In this document: piece by piece, positions 32,954-43,392 of the stretch
Numbering within the stretch: position 1 is the stretch's first letter
Layout: each line of letters starts with the position of its first letter
Assembly: GCA_036245525.1 (NCBI GenBank)
Contig: BTPG01000004.1
Span: 164,281,669 to 164,345,668, forward strand
Reading direction: 5' to 3'
Length of the DNA: 64,000 nucleotides
Source: Semisulcospira habei
Taxonomy: Eukaryota > Mollusca > Gastropoda > Semisulcospiridae
The notes under the pieces: model-generated
The model's database searches: none
Told to the model about the DNA's origin: nothing
What the model saw: only the letters and a program-made list of their open reading frames with translations
Made by a program: the position numbers and the translations under genes

Positions 32954-33167
32954 TTAACTCATTGTACACCAACACCGAAATCCACAACTGTTGCCGTTGT
33001 TCTCTGAAGACTGCATTGCAGTGCAGGACACAGATCGACCATGATAGTTCAAGGGTGATGCCAGAATAGCTTGGCGCCCATAGGCGCCAAGCTATTCTGG
33101 CATCACCCTTGAACTAGCATGGTCGATCCATATCTTGCTGTGGTGTGTCTGGGGTAAAATGAGTTAA
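32954..33167. mobile_element. Family A1 element with TTAA ends
   Basis: It starts TTAACTCATTGTACACC and ends GGGGTAAAATGAGTTAA. The extended hairpin (33033-33128) begins GATCGACCATGATAG. The core carries GGTGATGCC and GGCATCACC, a paired variant. Confidence 0.9.
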
Positions 33168-33261
33168 GACGTGAAGCCACCGAATGGTTGACTACGGCTT
33201 TTGATAAAAGGAGCTATTTCGGGGGCCTGTTATTCTGGGCTAGGCGGCGAAATTTCTGTTT

Positions 33262-33349
33262 CCAACCGAGTTCCGTAACGCAAGCTCCAATCACAGTTCT
33301 GCCGACAGGCAGAACTGTGCGTGGAGCTTGCGTTACGGAACTCAGCTGG
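33262..33349. mobile_element. Family H hairpin
   Basis: Arms of about 42 bp contain GAGTTCCGTAACGCAAGCTCC and CACAGTTCTGCC with the complement after GACA. The single copy here has few mismatches, so it is probably young. Confidence 0.82.
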
Positions 33350-33660
33350 GAAAAGAAATCACGCGGCGAGGTTGGAGACATCGACCACCTAGTTTTTGTC
33401 CGGAGAGGACCGTAAAACGACCCGCCAAATTACAGCCGGCGTCACGGACCCGTATGACGTAGAAGCCAACGGCGGCCGAACTCGGCCCGATGGTGTTTTG
33501 CGGATTGGGCATGAGCCCCCGCCACTGTGGGGCGTCACGAGGAGTTATGCGGATGGGTAGCGTTTTTGCCTTGTCCCGGCTTGTAAGGGGTTAAGTTTGC
33601 GAAGCCATGGCGAATTCACATTCGGTTAACCCCATCCATCACAGAAACACGGGTAAAGAG

Positions 33661-33717
33661 TTAGTTAGTTATTTGGGTTTAACGCCGAGCAGACAACTAA
33701 GGCCATCTCACGGCGGG
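33661..33717 (-). mobile_element. 5'-truncated SINE tail with perfect target duplication
   Basis: The minus strand reads GATGGCCTTAGTTGTCTGCT then CGGCGTTAAACCCAAATAAC and CTAACTAA. The 12-bp ACGGGTAAAGAG occurs at 33649-33660 and 33718-33729. The 3' end is related to the SINE at 25651. Confidence 0.88.
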
Positions 33718-33734
33718 ACGGGTAAAGAGAAGGC

Positions 33735-34089
33735 AGCATGAGGTTTTTCATCTCTTGCAGTTAGGTGGTGTTAGCATTTTTCATGGCGGGTAGGGGGGGG
33801 GGGGGGGGGCTAACGCTCTTTGTCACCATGATTGTGATATCGAAGTACCAGTCAGACAGGAAGTCTTGTCCCCTGTAGGTACGCGATGACCATTACGGGA
33901 CTCTATTGCGAAAAGTAATTACGCCGGTGACCTAGATACTGACCACATCTCACTTCCGAAGAACATTTGTGTGCGCTGATTCCATCCACTCTGTGGAAAA
34001 AACAACAAAACAAAACAAAAACCATCCTTTTATCATCCAAACCCATCACCCGGCATAGGTCATGAGAACACTGAAAAAAACAAAAAAAA
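33735..34089. other. Decayed family B end, no gene
   Basis: CATCTCTTGCAGTTAGGTGG then TGTTAGCATTTTTC is like the right flank of a family B hairpin, reversed or truncated. The remainder is unrecognised. Confidence 0.45.
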
Positions 34090-34189
34090 ACCCACTGCGG
34101 AGTGCTCTAAGAGGAGGCCCCAAACATGTATGGTATTGCGCGTTTAGTTATTATTATAAATATGAGAAATGCGCCATATAAATACCATG

Positions 34190-34225
<36 letters not shown>

Positions 34226-34226
34226 C
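34090..34226 (+). mobile_element. LINE-like 3' end with (ATT)n tail
   Basis: ATGCGCCATATAAATACCATGC followed by ATT repeats is a repeat-type terminus; no coding part is attached. Confidence 0.5.
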
Positions 34227-34291
34227 ATCATCAACTTCGCTGCAAATCCGATTTGTTAAAGCAGCTATATATAACGCCACGACTGAATTAT

Positions 34292-34490
34292 ATAACCCAT
34301 TGTGTCCCAGGTACGAAATACCCAGTTTGGAGGACTGCAGTATAATGCAGGAGACAGATTGAAGATGATAGTTCAAGGGTGGTGCCAGAATAGCTTCGCG
34401 TCTATAGGTGCCAAGCTATTCTGGCACCACCCTTGAACTATCATGGTCGATTCATATCTTGCTGGGGTGTGTCTGGATTGAATGAGTTAA
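34292..34490. mobile_element. Family A1 element next to the 96-bp satellite
   Basis: The right end GAATGAGTTAA is intact; the left TTAA is mutated to ATAA before CCCATTGTGTCCCAGG. Its core (34369-34442) is GTGGTGCC/GGCACCAC. The satellite related sequence starts directly after this TTAA. Confidence 0.83.
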
Positions 34491-37297
34491 TAGGGTTTAC
34501 GGCAAGCAGGCGACTGTGGCCATCATCGCACGGATAGTATGGTGTTTACCATACGCGGCGGTGAATTTCTAGTGACGTTGTAAAGCCTTTACTGTACGTT
34601 TTGTTTATATTGTGGCCATCATCGCACGGATAGTATGGTGTTTACCAAACGCGGCGGTGAATTTCTAGTCACGTTGTAAAGCCTTTTCTGTACGTTTTGT
34701 TTATATTGTGGCCATCATCGCACGGATAGTATGGCGTTTACCATACGCGGCGGTGAATTTCTAGTGACGTTGTAAAGCCTTTACTGTACGTTTTGTTTAT
34801 ATTGTGGCCATCATCGCACGGATAGTATGGTGTTTACCATACGCGGCGGTGAATTTCTAGTGACGTTGTAAAGCCTTTTCTGTACGTTTTGTTTATATTG
34901 TGGCCATCATCGCACGGATAGTATGGTGTTTACCATACGCGGCGGTGAATTTCTAGTGACGTTGTAAAGCCTTTTCTGTACGTTTTGTTTATATTGTGGC
35001 CATCATCGCACGGATAGTATGGTGTTTACCATACGCGGCGGTGAATTTCTAGTGACGTTGTAAAGCCTTTTCTGTACGTTTTGTTTATATTGTGGCCATC
35101 ATCGCACGGATAGTATGGCGTTTACCATACGCGGCGGTGAATTTCTAGTGACGTTGTAAAGCCTTTTCTGTACGTTTTGTTTATATTGTGGCCATCATCG
35201 CACGGATAGTATGGTGTTTACCATACGCGGCGGTGAATTTTTAGTGACGTTGTAAAGGCATTTCTGTACGTTTTGTTTATATTGTGGCCATCATCGCACG
35301 GATAGAATGGTGTTTACCAAACGCGGCGGTGAATTTCTATTGACGTTGTAAAGCCTTTTCTGTACGTTTTGTTTATATTGTGGACATCATCGCACGGATA
35401 GTATGGCGTTTACCATACGCGGCGGTGAATTTCTAGTGACGTTGTAAAGGCATTTCTGTACGTTTTGTTTATATTGTGGCCATCATCGCACGGATAGTAT
35501 GGTGTTTACCATACGCGGCGGTGAATTTCTAGTGACGTTGTAAAGGCATTTCTGTACGTTTTGTTTATATTGTGGCCATCATCGCACGGATAGAATGTGT
35601 TTACCATACGCGGCGGTGAATTTCTAGTGACGTTGTAAAGCCTTTTCTGTACGTTTTGTTTATATTGTGGCCATCATCGCACGGATAGTATGGCGTTTAC
35701 CATACGCGGCGGTGAATTTCTAGTGACGTTGTAAAGGCATTTCTGTACGTTTTGTTTATATTGTGGCCATCATCGCACGGATAGTATGGTGTTTACCATA
35801 CGCGGCGGTGAATTTCTAGTGACGTTGTAAAGGCATTTCTGTACGTTTTGTTTACATTGTGGCCATCATCGCACGGATAGAATGGTGTTTACCATACGCG
35901 GCGGTGAATTTCTATTGACGTTGTAAAGCCTTTTCTGTACGTTTTGTTTATATTGTGGCCATCATCGCACGGATAGTATGGCGTTTACCATACGCGGCGG
36001 TGAATTTCTAGTGACGTTGTAAAGCCTTTTCTGTACGTTTTGTTTATATTGTGGCCATCATCGCACGGATAGTATGGTGTTTACCATACGCGGCGGTGAA
36101 TTTTTAGTGACGTTGTAAAGCCATTTCTGTACGTTTTGTTTATATTGTGGCCATCATCGCACGGATAGAATGGTGTTTACCAAACGCGGCGGTGAATTTC
36201 TATTGACGTTGTAAAGCCTTTTCTGTACGTTTTGTTTATATTGTGGACATCATCGCACGGATAGTATGGCGTTTACCATACGCGGCGGTGAATTTCTAGT
36301 GACGTTGTAAAGGCATTTCTGTACGTTTTGTTTATATTGTGGCCATCATCGCACGGATAGTATGGTGTTTACCATACGCGGCGGTGAATTTCTAGTGACG
36401 TTGTAAAGGCATTTCTGTACGTTTTGTTTATATTGTGGCCATCATCGCACGGATAGAATGTGTTTACCATACGCGGCGGTGAATTTCTAGTGACGTTGTA
36501 AAGCCTTTTCTGTACGTTTTGTTTATATTGTGGCCATCATCGCACGGATAGTATGGCGTTTACCATACGCGGCGGTGAATTTCTAGTGACGTTGTAAAGG
36601 CATTTCTGTACGTTTTGTTTATATTGTGGCCATCATCGCACGGATAGTATGGTGTTTACCATACGCGGCGGTGAATTTCTAGTGACGTTGTAAAGGCATT
36701 TCTGTACGTTTTGTTTATATTGTGGCCATCATCGCACGGATAGAATGGTGTTTACCATACGCGGCGGTGAATTTCTATTGACGTTGTAAAGCCTTTTCTG
36801 TACGTTTTGTTTATATTGTGGCCATCATCGCACGGATAGTATGGCGTTTACCATACGTGGCGGTGAATTTCTAGTGACGTTGTAAAGCCTTTTCTGTACG
36901 TTTTGTTTATATTGTGGCCATCATCGCACGGATAGTATGGTGTTTACCATACGCGGCGGTGAATTCTAGTGACGTTGTAAAGCCTTTTCTGTACGTTTTG
37001 TTTATATTGTGGCCATCATCCGCACGGATAGTATGGCGTTTACCATACGCGGCGGTGAATTTCTAGTGACGTTGTAAAGCCTTTTCTGTACGTTTTGTTT
37101 ATATTGTGGCCATCATCGCACGGATAGTATGGCGTTTACCATACGCGGCGGTGAACTTCTTGTGACGTTGTAAAGCCTTTTATGTACGTTTTGTTTATAT
37201 TGTGGCCATCATCGCACGGATAGTATGGCGTTTACCATACGCGGCGGTGAATTTCTAGTGACGTTGTAAAGCCTTTTCTGTACGTTTTGTTTATATT
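34491..37297. repeat. 96-bp satellite, about 29 monomers
   Basis: The monomer begins GTGGCCATCATCGCACGGAT and contains TATGGTGTTTACCATA (a 6-bp stem) and GCGGCGGTGAATTTC. Variant monomers recur at fixed distance: GTGGACATC at about 35380 and 36243, and GAATGTGTTT at about 35593 and 36456. Both are 863 bp apart, or nine monomers with a 1-bp deletion. The first sequence (GGGTTTACGGCAAGCAGGCG then ACTGTGGCCATC) resembles the SINE tail at 33677-33713. No long open frame spans it. Confidence 0.97.
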
Positions 37298-37344
37298 TTA
37301 AAACAATGTGTACACGCCGACTTGGGGTCCACTGACGTGCCAGC

Positions 37345-37438
37345 AACCTTTTGGTCTATCACGGCCCCCATACGTTAACCTTTTGGTCTATCACGGCCCC
37401 CATACGTTAACCTTTTGGTCTATCACGGCACCCATACT
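37345..37438. repeat. Three tandem copies of a 32-bp unit
   Basis: CCTTTTGGTCTATCACGGCC then CCCATACGTTAA, three times, with the last copy diverging at the end. Confidence 0.93.
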
Positions 37439-37603
37439 TTGTGCACGCTGGGTGACACTACATGTACCAAGAAGACGTTCGACGTCAGACCATTCAAAAA
37501 CGCCGCCACCACTTTGCGAAACGCTGTGGGTGGGGCTGTCACAAGCCGTCAGTCAACTCTATTCCAGGAGCTCTAAAACGTACCTACTTTCACAATGACA
37601 AGT

Positions 37604-37855
37604 AAGGTTTCGTTTGAAGAAACGACTCGCAACAACGAACGAGAGCAAAATCGCGACGAGTGCCTTAAGCTTAGACAACACTCGAAACATCACCAAGAGA
37701 CACAAATCCTCACTATCAGCCCTCCGGGCTCATGAGGATCTAAGTCTCTTGGAGATGTTTGGAGTGTTGTCTATGCATATAGTACAAGCTGGTTATCAGC
37801 CGTGATTTCATTCTCGTTCGTCGTTGGGAGTCGTTTTTAGCAAACGAAACCCCAC
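37604..37855. mobile_element. Family G long hairpin, copy 2
   Basis: Outer arms AAGGTTTCGTTTG and CAAACGAAACC, then ACAACGAACGAGAG and CTCGTTCGTCGTTGG, then TTAGACAACACTCGAAACAT; the apex is a B-like core with AGCCCTCCGGGCT. Arms about 115 bp. Confidence 0.87.
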
Positions 37856-37904
37856 CAGTGTCTGTTTGCCGCGGGCTTCTTTTTTTCTTTCTCAGGTTCG
37901 GGTT

Positions 37905-38032
37905 TTTATGGGGAGGGTGGGGGGTGTATGGGGAGGGTGGGGGATGTATGGGTAGGGTGGGGGATGTATGGGGAGGGTGGGGGATGTATGGGGAGGGTGG
38001 GGGGTGTCTGGGGAGGGTGGGGGATGTCTGCG
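37905..38032. repeat. G-rich 20-bp minisatellite, about six copies
   Basis: The unit is TATGGGGAGGGTGGGGGATG. Each unit supplies three or more G runs, so the plus strand can fold into G-quadruplexes. Frames on both strands are artefacts. Confidence 0.95.
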
Positions 38033-38325
38033 CCACGTTGATGATGTTGGACGTAACGCCAGTGCCACTTCTACTTTCAACCCATCAAGATGTCGCAAGT
38101 CTGAGGCCCAGAATGGCTGTAGAGACATACATGTTTATGAGACCCGCAGACAGGAGGCGCACGTGAATGTGCCTCAACTCTTGCTATGTACGTTTTAATG
38201 ACTATTTCTTTTAAACTGTATTATTTTCATTTCAGCTGTTTTAATAAAAATGATTGATTATTTTATCAGAGTTTCCGCTTGAGCAGTTGTGAATGTGTGT
38301 GTAAGTGTAATAGCAAGTGCATGTG
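38033..38325. other. No gene seen
   Basis: Unrecognised; contains AATAAAAATGATTGATT near 38245, a possible repeat tail. Confidence 0.4.
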
Positions 38326-38414
38326 TTAACTCTTTGGCTGTTGGTTGCAGATTTTGGCGTGATGATTACTGCAGCAATCGTCACGACCAAACAGTGCAAC
38401 AGCCAAAGGGTTGA
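38326..38414. mobile_element. Family D element
   Basis: TTAACTCTTTGGCTGTTGG pairs with CAACAGCCAAAGGGTTG-like sequence; centre ATTACTGCAGCAAT. GGCTGT and ACAGCC are a paired variant against the GCGTGT and ACACGC of the 22040 copy. Confidence 0.87.
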
Positions 38415-38499
38415 TGTATGACTGTGAGTGCCGATCAGCCTTCTGCTGCTGAAAATGTGTTTGGTATGCACTTGAGTGTGGAGTGAGATGCCGAAAAAA

Positions 38500-38541
38500 T
38501 AAATTAAAAAAATAAATAAATAAATAAATAAATAAAAATAA
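38500..38541. repeat. (AAAT)n simple repeat
   Basis: AAATAAAT repeats, about 40 bp. Confidence 0.9.
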
Positions 38542-38565
38542 AAGAGTGGGAAGAATGTTGGCACC

Positions 38566-39045
38566 AAGTGGGGTCAAAGTGGACTGCCGAGAAGGTGTGT
38601 GGTATGCATGTAGGCACCCAGCAGGCACCGAGTGGGCTGCCGAGAAGGTGTGTGGTATGTGTGTAGGCACCAAGTGGGCTGAAAGTCGGCTGCCGAGAGG
38701 GCGTGTGGTGTGCATGTAGGCACCAAGTGGGCTGGGAGTGGGATGCCGAGAAGGTGTGGGTTTAACATGTGGGCACTAAGTGCGTACAGAGTGGGCTGCC
38801 GACATGGCGTGTGGTACATGTAGGCACCATGTGGGCAACGCTTGGGCAGCCCAGAGCGTGGTGTGGGCATGATATGGGCTTCCCACGAGTGCATGGGCCG
38901 GCCTACCTGGCGCCCACCGGCGGCCCACGGTTGCCCCCACGTGGACCCCATTTGCAACACTGCTGGGCTCAGTCTGGGCTTCCCATCTGGGGCCCACGCA
39001 CCAGCCCACTTTGGGCCCACGGCGCTTTGCAGGCTGGGTTGCGAC
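38566..39045. repeat. Degenerate tandem repeat, about 60-bp unit
   Basis: GGGCTGCCGAGAAGGTGTGTGG then GTAGGCACCAAGTG recurs five or six times and decays towards the right into GGGCCCACG-rich sequence. No gene. Confidence 0.8.
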
Positions 39046-39065
39046 GGTGCGTTTGTGTGTGAGAG

Positions 39066-39120
39066 TTGGTTGGTTATTTGGGTTACACGCCGAGCAGGCG
39101 ACTAAAGCCATCTCACGGCA
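39066..39120 (-). mobile_element. 5'-truncated SINE tail, second copy
   Basis: The minus strand reads GATGGCTTTAGTCGCCTGCT then CGGCGTGTAACCCAAATAAC and CAACCAAC. GTTTGTGTG-GAGAG-type duplications border it (39051-39065 and 39121-39135). Confidence 0.82.
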
Positions 39121-39204
39121 GTTTGTGTGAGAGAGATCATGTGTCTGTGACAGAGTGGTTTCGTGTGATGACGGAACATGCTGAGCATTTTGTACTAGAG
39201 GCCC

Positions 39205-39280
39205 GTTGCATGAGTGACCATAGTCCTGCGCAAGCCACCTGGCTTAGTGGCCTGCGCAGGACTAAGCTCACTGATGCAAC
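39205..39280. mobile_element. Family C palindrome, copy 4 (short)
   Basis: GTTGCATGAGTGACCATAGTC to GTGATGCAAC-complement. The apex-proximal part is deleted, leaving CCACCTGGCTTAGTGG. Confidence 0.8.
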
Positions 39281-39333
39281 TGTCTCCTGGTCCAAACTGA
39301 CTTACCAGGACACACTCTCGCCCTACGCCGGAC

Positions 39334-39413
39334 TTAACCCATTCGAGACGTGCCGCCTCCGGACACGCGGCTTATGCCGCGTATCCGAAGGCGGCGCGTC
39401 TCGAATGAGTTAA
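39334..39413. mobile_element. Family E, complete, TTAA at both ends
   Basis: An 80-bp palindrome from TTAACCCATTCGAGACG to CGTCTCGAATGAGTTAA with CGGACACGCGGCTTATGCCG near the centre. Confidence 0.9.
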
Positions 39414-39766
39414 GCTGTAAGGTCCAAAATCACAAACCGACACAACAGGATCTGTCTGACCTCAGCACTTTTTTTTGGTTAAAAACAGTTCCGATGACGT
39501 CACGAGATGGGGGACCGTGGGCGTTAGCAGACGGCTTTAGGTAACAGCAACGGAGGACGGTAAGTGTGGAGAGTTTCCATACTTCTATCACGGCGATCGA
39601 TACAGAGAGAATTGCACTACCCCACAGTCAACGCCCCACACACTCCTCAGCCGGAGGGATGTAGATTTTCATGTCAACGCTGTATGACAGACTTCTGCTG
39701 GTCTGTGATTTTGGAACTTACGGCGGCTTCAACAGACAATTTCGGAAATCAGTACTGAGGTCACAA
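39414..39766. other. No gene seen
   Basis: Unrecognised sequence between two TTAA-flanked elements. Confidence 0.45.
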
Positions 39767-39964
39767 TTAACTCATTCTGCCCGCGACACACCACAGCAAG
39801 ATGTGGCTCGACCATCATAGTTCAAGGGTGGTGGCAGAATAGCTTGGCGCCTATAGGTGCCAAGCTATTCTGCCACCACCCTTGAACTATCATGGATTGT
39901 AATGCAGTCCTCAGAGGATATTCCAAAAATGTGGGTATTTCGTACCTCGGGCACAATGAGTTAA
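39767..39964. mobile_element. Family A1 element with TTAA ends
   Basis: It starts TTAACTCATTCTGCCCGCG and ends GGGCACAATGAGTTAA. The core reads GGTGGTGGCAG and CTGCCACCACC. This C-to-G change relative to other copies is present in both arms. Confidence 0.9.
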
Positions 39965-39979
39965 GTTGCCACGAAAACG

Positions 39980-40039
39980 GTGGATTAAAAGCCCGGACAA
40001 ACATACCATATCTCATGTTTGTCCGGGCTTTTATTCCAC
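39980..40039. mobile_element. Family I hairpin, copy 1
   Basis: AAAGCCCGGACAAACAT and ATGTTTGTCCGGGCTTTT pair around ACCATATCTC. Related to 45200-45272. Confidence 0.83.
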
Positions 40040-40119
40040 TGACCTTTTCGAAACACGCGCAAGTTGGACTTCTTTCTGATTTCCGAACAACGTCTAATGG
40101 ATGTAAACGCGCACTGGTT

Positions 40120-40195
40120 GTCTCCCTCGATTCGCGACCACGGATATCAGCGTTAAAGCGACTCGAGGTCGACAACCAGTGTGACGTAAATGGTG
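40120..40195. repeat. Imperfect hairpin
   Basis: CACTGGTTGTCTCCCTCGA and TCGAGGTCGACAACCAGTG bracket a 35-bp centre. It may be the outer or adjacent part of another foldback. Confidence 0.6.
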
Positions 40196-40342
40196 CGAGA
40201 CAGAGACATCATTTTGTGTAGTGGTCTCTGACTGGACTTTACGGCCTGGATCCGTAAATTGTAAAAAATGACAGAGCAACACAAAATGCTGTCTCTAACA
40301 GGCCGCCGGCTGACTTTTACAGAGCAACACAAAATGCTGTCT

Positions 40343-40556
40343 TTAACTCATTCTACTCCAGACACACCACAGCAAGATAAGGATCGACCATGATAGTTCA
40401 AGGGTGATGCCAGAATAGCTTGGCGCCTATGGGCGCCAAGCTATTCTGGCATCACCCTTGAACTATCATGGTCGATCTGTGTCCTGCACTGCAATGCAGT
40501 CTTCAGAGAACAACGGCAAAATTTTGGGATTTCGGTGTTGGGGTAGAATGAGCTAA
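40343..40556. mobile_element. Family A1 element
   Basis: It starts TTAACTCATTCTACTCC and ends GGGGTAGAATGAGCTAA (right TTAA mutated to CTAA). Extended hairpin 40382-40476; core GGTGATGCC and GGCATCACC. Confidence 0.9.
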
Positions 40557-40609
40557 CAGGCCGCCGGCTGACTTTTTCTTCAGCTTTGGAGACTGAGCCT
40601 AGCTCTGGC

Positions 40610-40766
40610 CTTAACCCTTTGGCTGTCGCTAGCGGTTTTTGTAGAGGTGATTTTACTCATTTAGCCCGAACGCACTACAGCAGGCGCCAAGCTAATAGGG
40701 CACTACCCTTGAATTATCATGGTCGCTCCATCTCTTGCTGTTGTGCGTTCGGGCAAAATGGATTAA
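40610..40766. mobile_element. Family D left half joined to a one-armed family A element
   Basis: TTAACCCTTTGGCTGTCGCTAG begins a D left arm (to about 40650). It is followed by CTCATTTAGCCCGAACGCAC, an A core that keeps only the right arm, and GCGTTCGGGCAAAATGGATTAA. The left arm of the A hairpin is missing. Confidence 0.75.
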
Positions 40767-40996
40767 AATACCACAGCAACACACCAGCATTCTAGCAAAG
40801 CATGGGCAGTAACTCGTACATGGTTACCGTTGGTACGACTTACAGGTTAACGCCATCTATGGCAGAAGTACATGTCCTGAGAAAGTCTTGTTGCTGTCGG
40901 GACGTTAAGCAATGTACGACCAATCTAAGGCAGAAGTGAGTGAGCGGGATTTATCCCTTTGACCGCCACCCCCCCCCCCCCCCAAAAAAAAAAATA

Positions 40997-40999
<3 letters not shown>

Positions 41000-41030
<31 letters not shown>

Positions 41031-41062
41031 AAACAACAACAAACAAACAACAACAACAACAA
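41000..41062. repeat. (AAT)n and (CAA)n simple repeats
   Basis: Preceded by a C run at 40970-40983. Confidence 0.92.
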
Positions 41063-41079
41063 CTGAACACCACCCAACT

Positions 41080-41145
41080 GCAAGAGGCATAGATCCTCAT
41101 GAGCCCCCGCATTCGCGGGGGCGCATGAGGATCTATGCCTCTTGC
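41080..41145. mobile_element. Family B hairpin core
   Basis: GCAAGAGGCATAGATCCTCA and its perfect complement with apex CCCCGCATTCGCGGGG. The right flank CATTTTGTATCCATGTTCC is family-typical; the far right end is decayed. Confidence 0.88.
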
Positions 41146-41234
41146 TGAAAGCATTTTGTATCCATGTTCCTCGGACGGGACTTTGACATTGAGATGACGA
41201 TGACTTCAAAAACACAACGCACGTCCACTGACAG

Positions 41235-42110
41235 TGAATGGTCACGTAACGCCAATGTTAAGGTATTATAAGATAGCGCTCGGCGTAAGAAAATCTACAA
41301 ACACCGTATGTCTCTATGGAGAATTTGGGAAATTTCCAATGGAACTACATGCCAAAGCAAGGATGTTGCTTTTTGGGTATATGATTGTCACAAACAGTAA
41401 TAAGTGTAAATTTTCTGTTGTCATGTATAGATTTCTGCTGAAGTTGTTTGAGGAGGGAAAATTTGAGTCTGCTTTTATAAAGTCTGTCAAGATTAGCTGG
41501 GAAGAACTCGGCCTCAGTGGATTTTGGATTAATCAGAATAATTTAGATTATAGTTACACATGGTATAAAGAAAAGATTAAGCGTTGCCTCCAGGACCGGT
41601 ATATTCACCAGTGGTATGTTGATGTGGAGTCATCCGAATTTTTGTTGTAATTATAGAATGTTCAAGACAAGGTTTAGTATGGATGACTACATTTGTAAAT
41701 TACCTGAAAACCTAGCAAAATCAATGTTACACTTTAGAACACTTAACCACTCTATACAGTCACTCAGATATAGAGGGATTAGTAGGGAAAACAAAGTATG
41801 TGATAAATGTAAAAGTGGGGACATTGGGGATGAATTCCATTATTTATTTTGGTGCCCTTACTTTGCTGAAAAGCGTAAACTGTGTTTAAAAAAAATACTG
41901 TTACAGCAGACCAAAATATGCAGTCAGATTTGAACAGCTACTTAATAGCAGCATACAAACTATCCTATTGCAATTACGTCCTTGTATGAAGCTAATACTG
42001 AAGGAATTCTAACGCCCAAATTGTGTTCCCCTCCTCATACTCACGCACTAGTGTGTAAGTTCTGATGGCTCATGTATGTACATTGATGTTGTGTGGCGAC
42101 TGATCAGAAG
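41235..42110 (+). pseudogene. LINE 3' fragment with a C-terminal zinc-binding motif
   Basis: The plus strand reads ALGVRKSTNTVCLYGEFGKF, RMLLFGYMIVTNS, DRYIHQWYVDVESS, then after a one-base shift near 41640, YRMFKTRFSMDDYI, LRYRGISR, and CDKCKSGDIGDEFHYLFWCP. The last part is the CxxC...HxxxxC putative zinc-binding module at the C-terminus of some LINE proteins. The 5' end is lost beside the family B element; the 3' UTR extends to the T-rich run near 42120. Confidence 0.78.
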
Positions 42111-42124
42111 CACATATGTATTAT

Positions 42125-42260
42125 AGTCTTTTCTTTTTTTTTTTTTTTTTTTTTGCTTCTCTTTCCGTTTTGTGTTTTTTTTTTTCGGGGGAGGGGAGAG
42201 GGGAAGGGGGAGGTGGGGTGGTGGTGGAGGGGGGGGGGGGAGGGAGGGGAGGAGGGGAGG
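42125..42260. repeat. Poly-T and G-rich tracts
   Basis: A T18 run, a T9 run and a GGGGAGGGGAG-type purine tract that is a potential G-quadruplex or triplex site. Confidence 0.9.
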
Positions 42261-42407
42261 GGTGTTCGTCTTCTGTGTTGCTGTTGTTGTGGTGGGTTTT
42301 TTTGCGCTTACTATAAACCCGAGGGTGTTTAGCTTTGGTCAGAATAGCCAACCGCATGGTTCATTTCTCTAATGTACGCTACGTGATGCAGACACTCTCA
42401 TTTCCTG

Positions 42408-42408
<1 letters not shown>

Positions 42409-42485
<77 letters not shown>

Positions 42486-42504
42486 AAATGCATGTGCGCG
42501 CGCG

Positions 42505-42544
<40 letters not shown>

Positions 42545-42647
42545 CACAGAAGTAAACTGGATGACCTTATTACGATCTATGTATCTATGTATAAATGTCA
42601 ATCGTTTTGTGCTTGTAAGTACATGTGTAATATGGTGTGCAGTGTGT

Positions 42648-42735
<88 letters not shown>
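42409..42735. repeat. (AC)n, (GC)n and (GT)n microsatellites
   Basis: AC repeats (42411-42481), a GCGCGC run with more AC (42497-42548), and GT repeats (42646-42734). The AC and GT blocks are mutually complementary and could pair across 100 bp. Confidence 0.96.
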
Positions 42736-42744
42736 CGCTCATTT

Positions 42745-43392
42745 GTACTTTCTCACATGCCCCCAGCGGGCCCGAGATTGAAATAAACTGAAACTGAAGC
42801 CAAGAGGACCCGGCCATCCCACGACTGGTCGTTACTGACAGGACAGAATGTGAGCAGCCCTCGGGAGTTCAGGATAGGAAGGTAATGGCACACATCTAGG
42901 AACAGCTCCGGAGCAACTGGTCATGACCACGTGTACCCTATGTATGTTCTTGAACTGACAGACCACACTGGAACGGACACAATGGAAACCAATCAGCGGC
43001 TCTAATGATACAGGCAGAGTGGATATGTAATATATAATTATGTCGCCCATACTGTCTAGACTTAACTGTAACGTTCATCAGACAATGTGAATGTGGAAAC
43101 AAATGGAATGTCCCCAAGAAAGACCACCAGCGAACAAGTACAATGAAACCCGTCAAGGCGGCCACCTGCACAAGGCGACCACCTGCCTCAGCAGACAAGT
43201 CGCCGTTTTTTGATCCCTCGGCGGTCTTCTTTCTGTTACTTAGATGATCCTGTGTAAGGAGGACACCTGTCTTACACACTTGTTGATAGTCCCTTGGGTG
43301 GCGGTTGCCTTACACAGGTCTGACTGTACGCTGTGTAATAATGATTACTGTATAACGTTATGGTGCCAAGTCATCCTTATCATGTTATCATA
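42745..43392. other. Repeat tail, then no recognised gene
   Basis: GAAATAAACTGAAACTGAA near 42780-42797 looks like a LINE or SINE 3' tail. The rest is unrecognised. Confidence 0.5.

Noticed and set aside
37892..38128. Proline-rich protein (PHPPHTSPTLP repeats)
   Set aside because: Translation of the G-rich 20-bp minisatellite on the minus strand.
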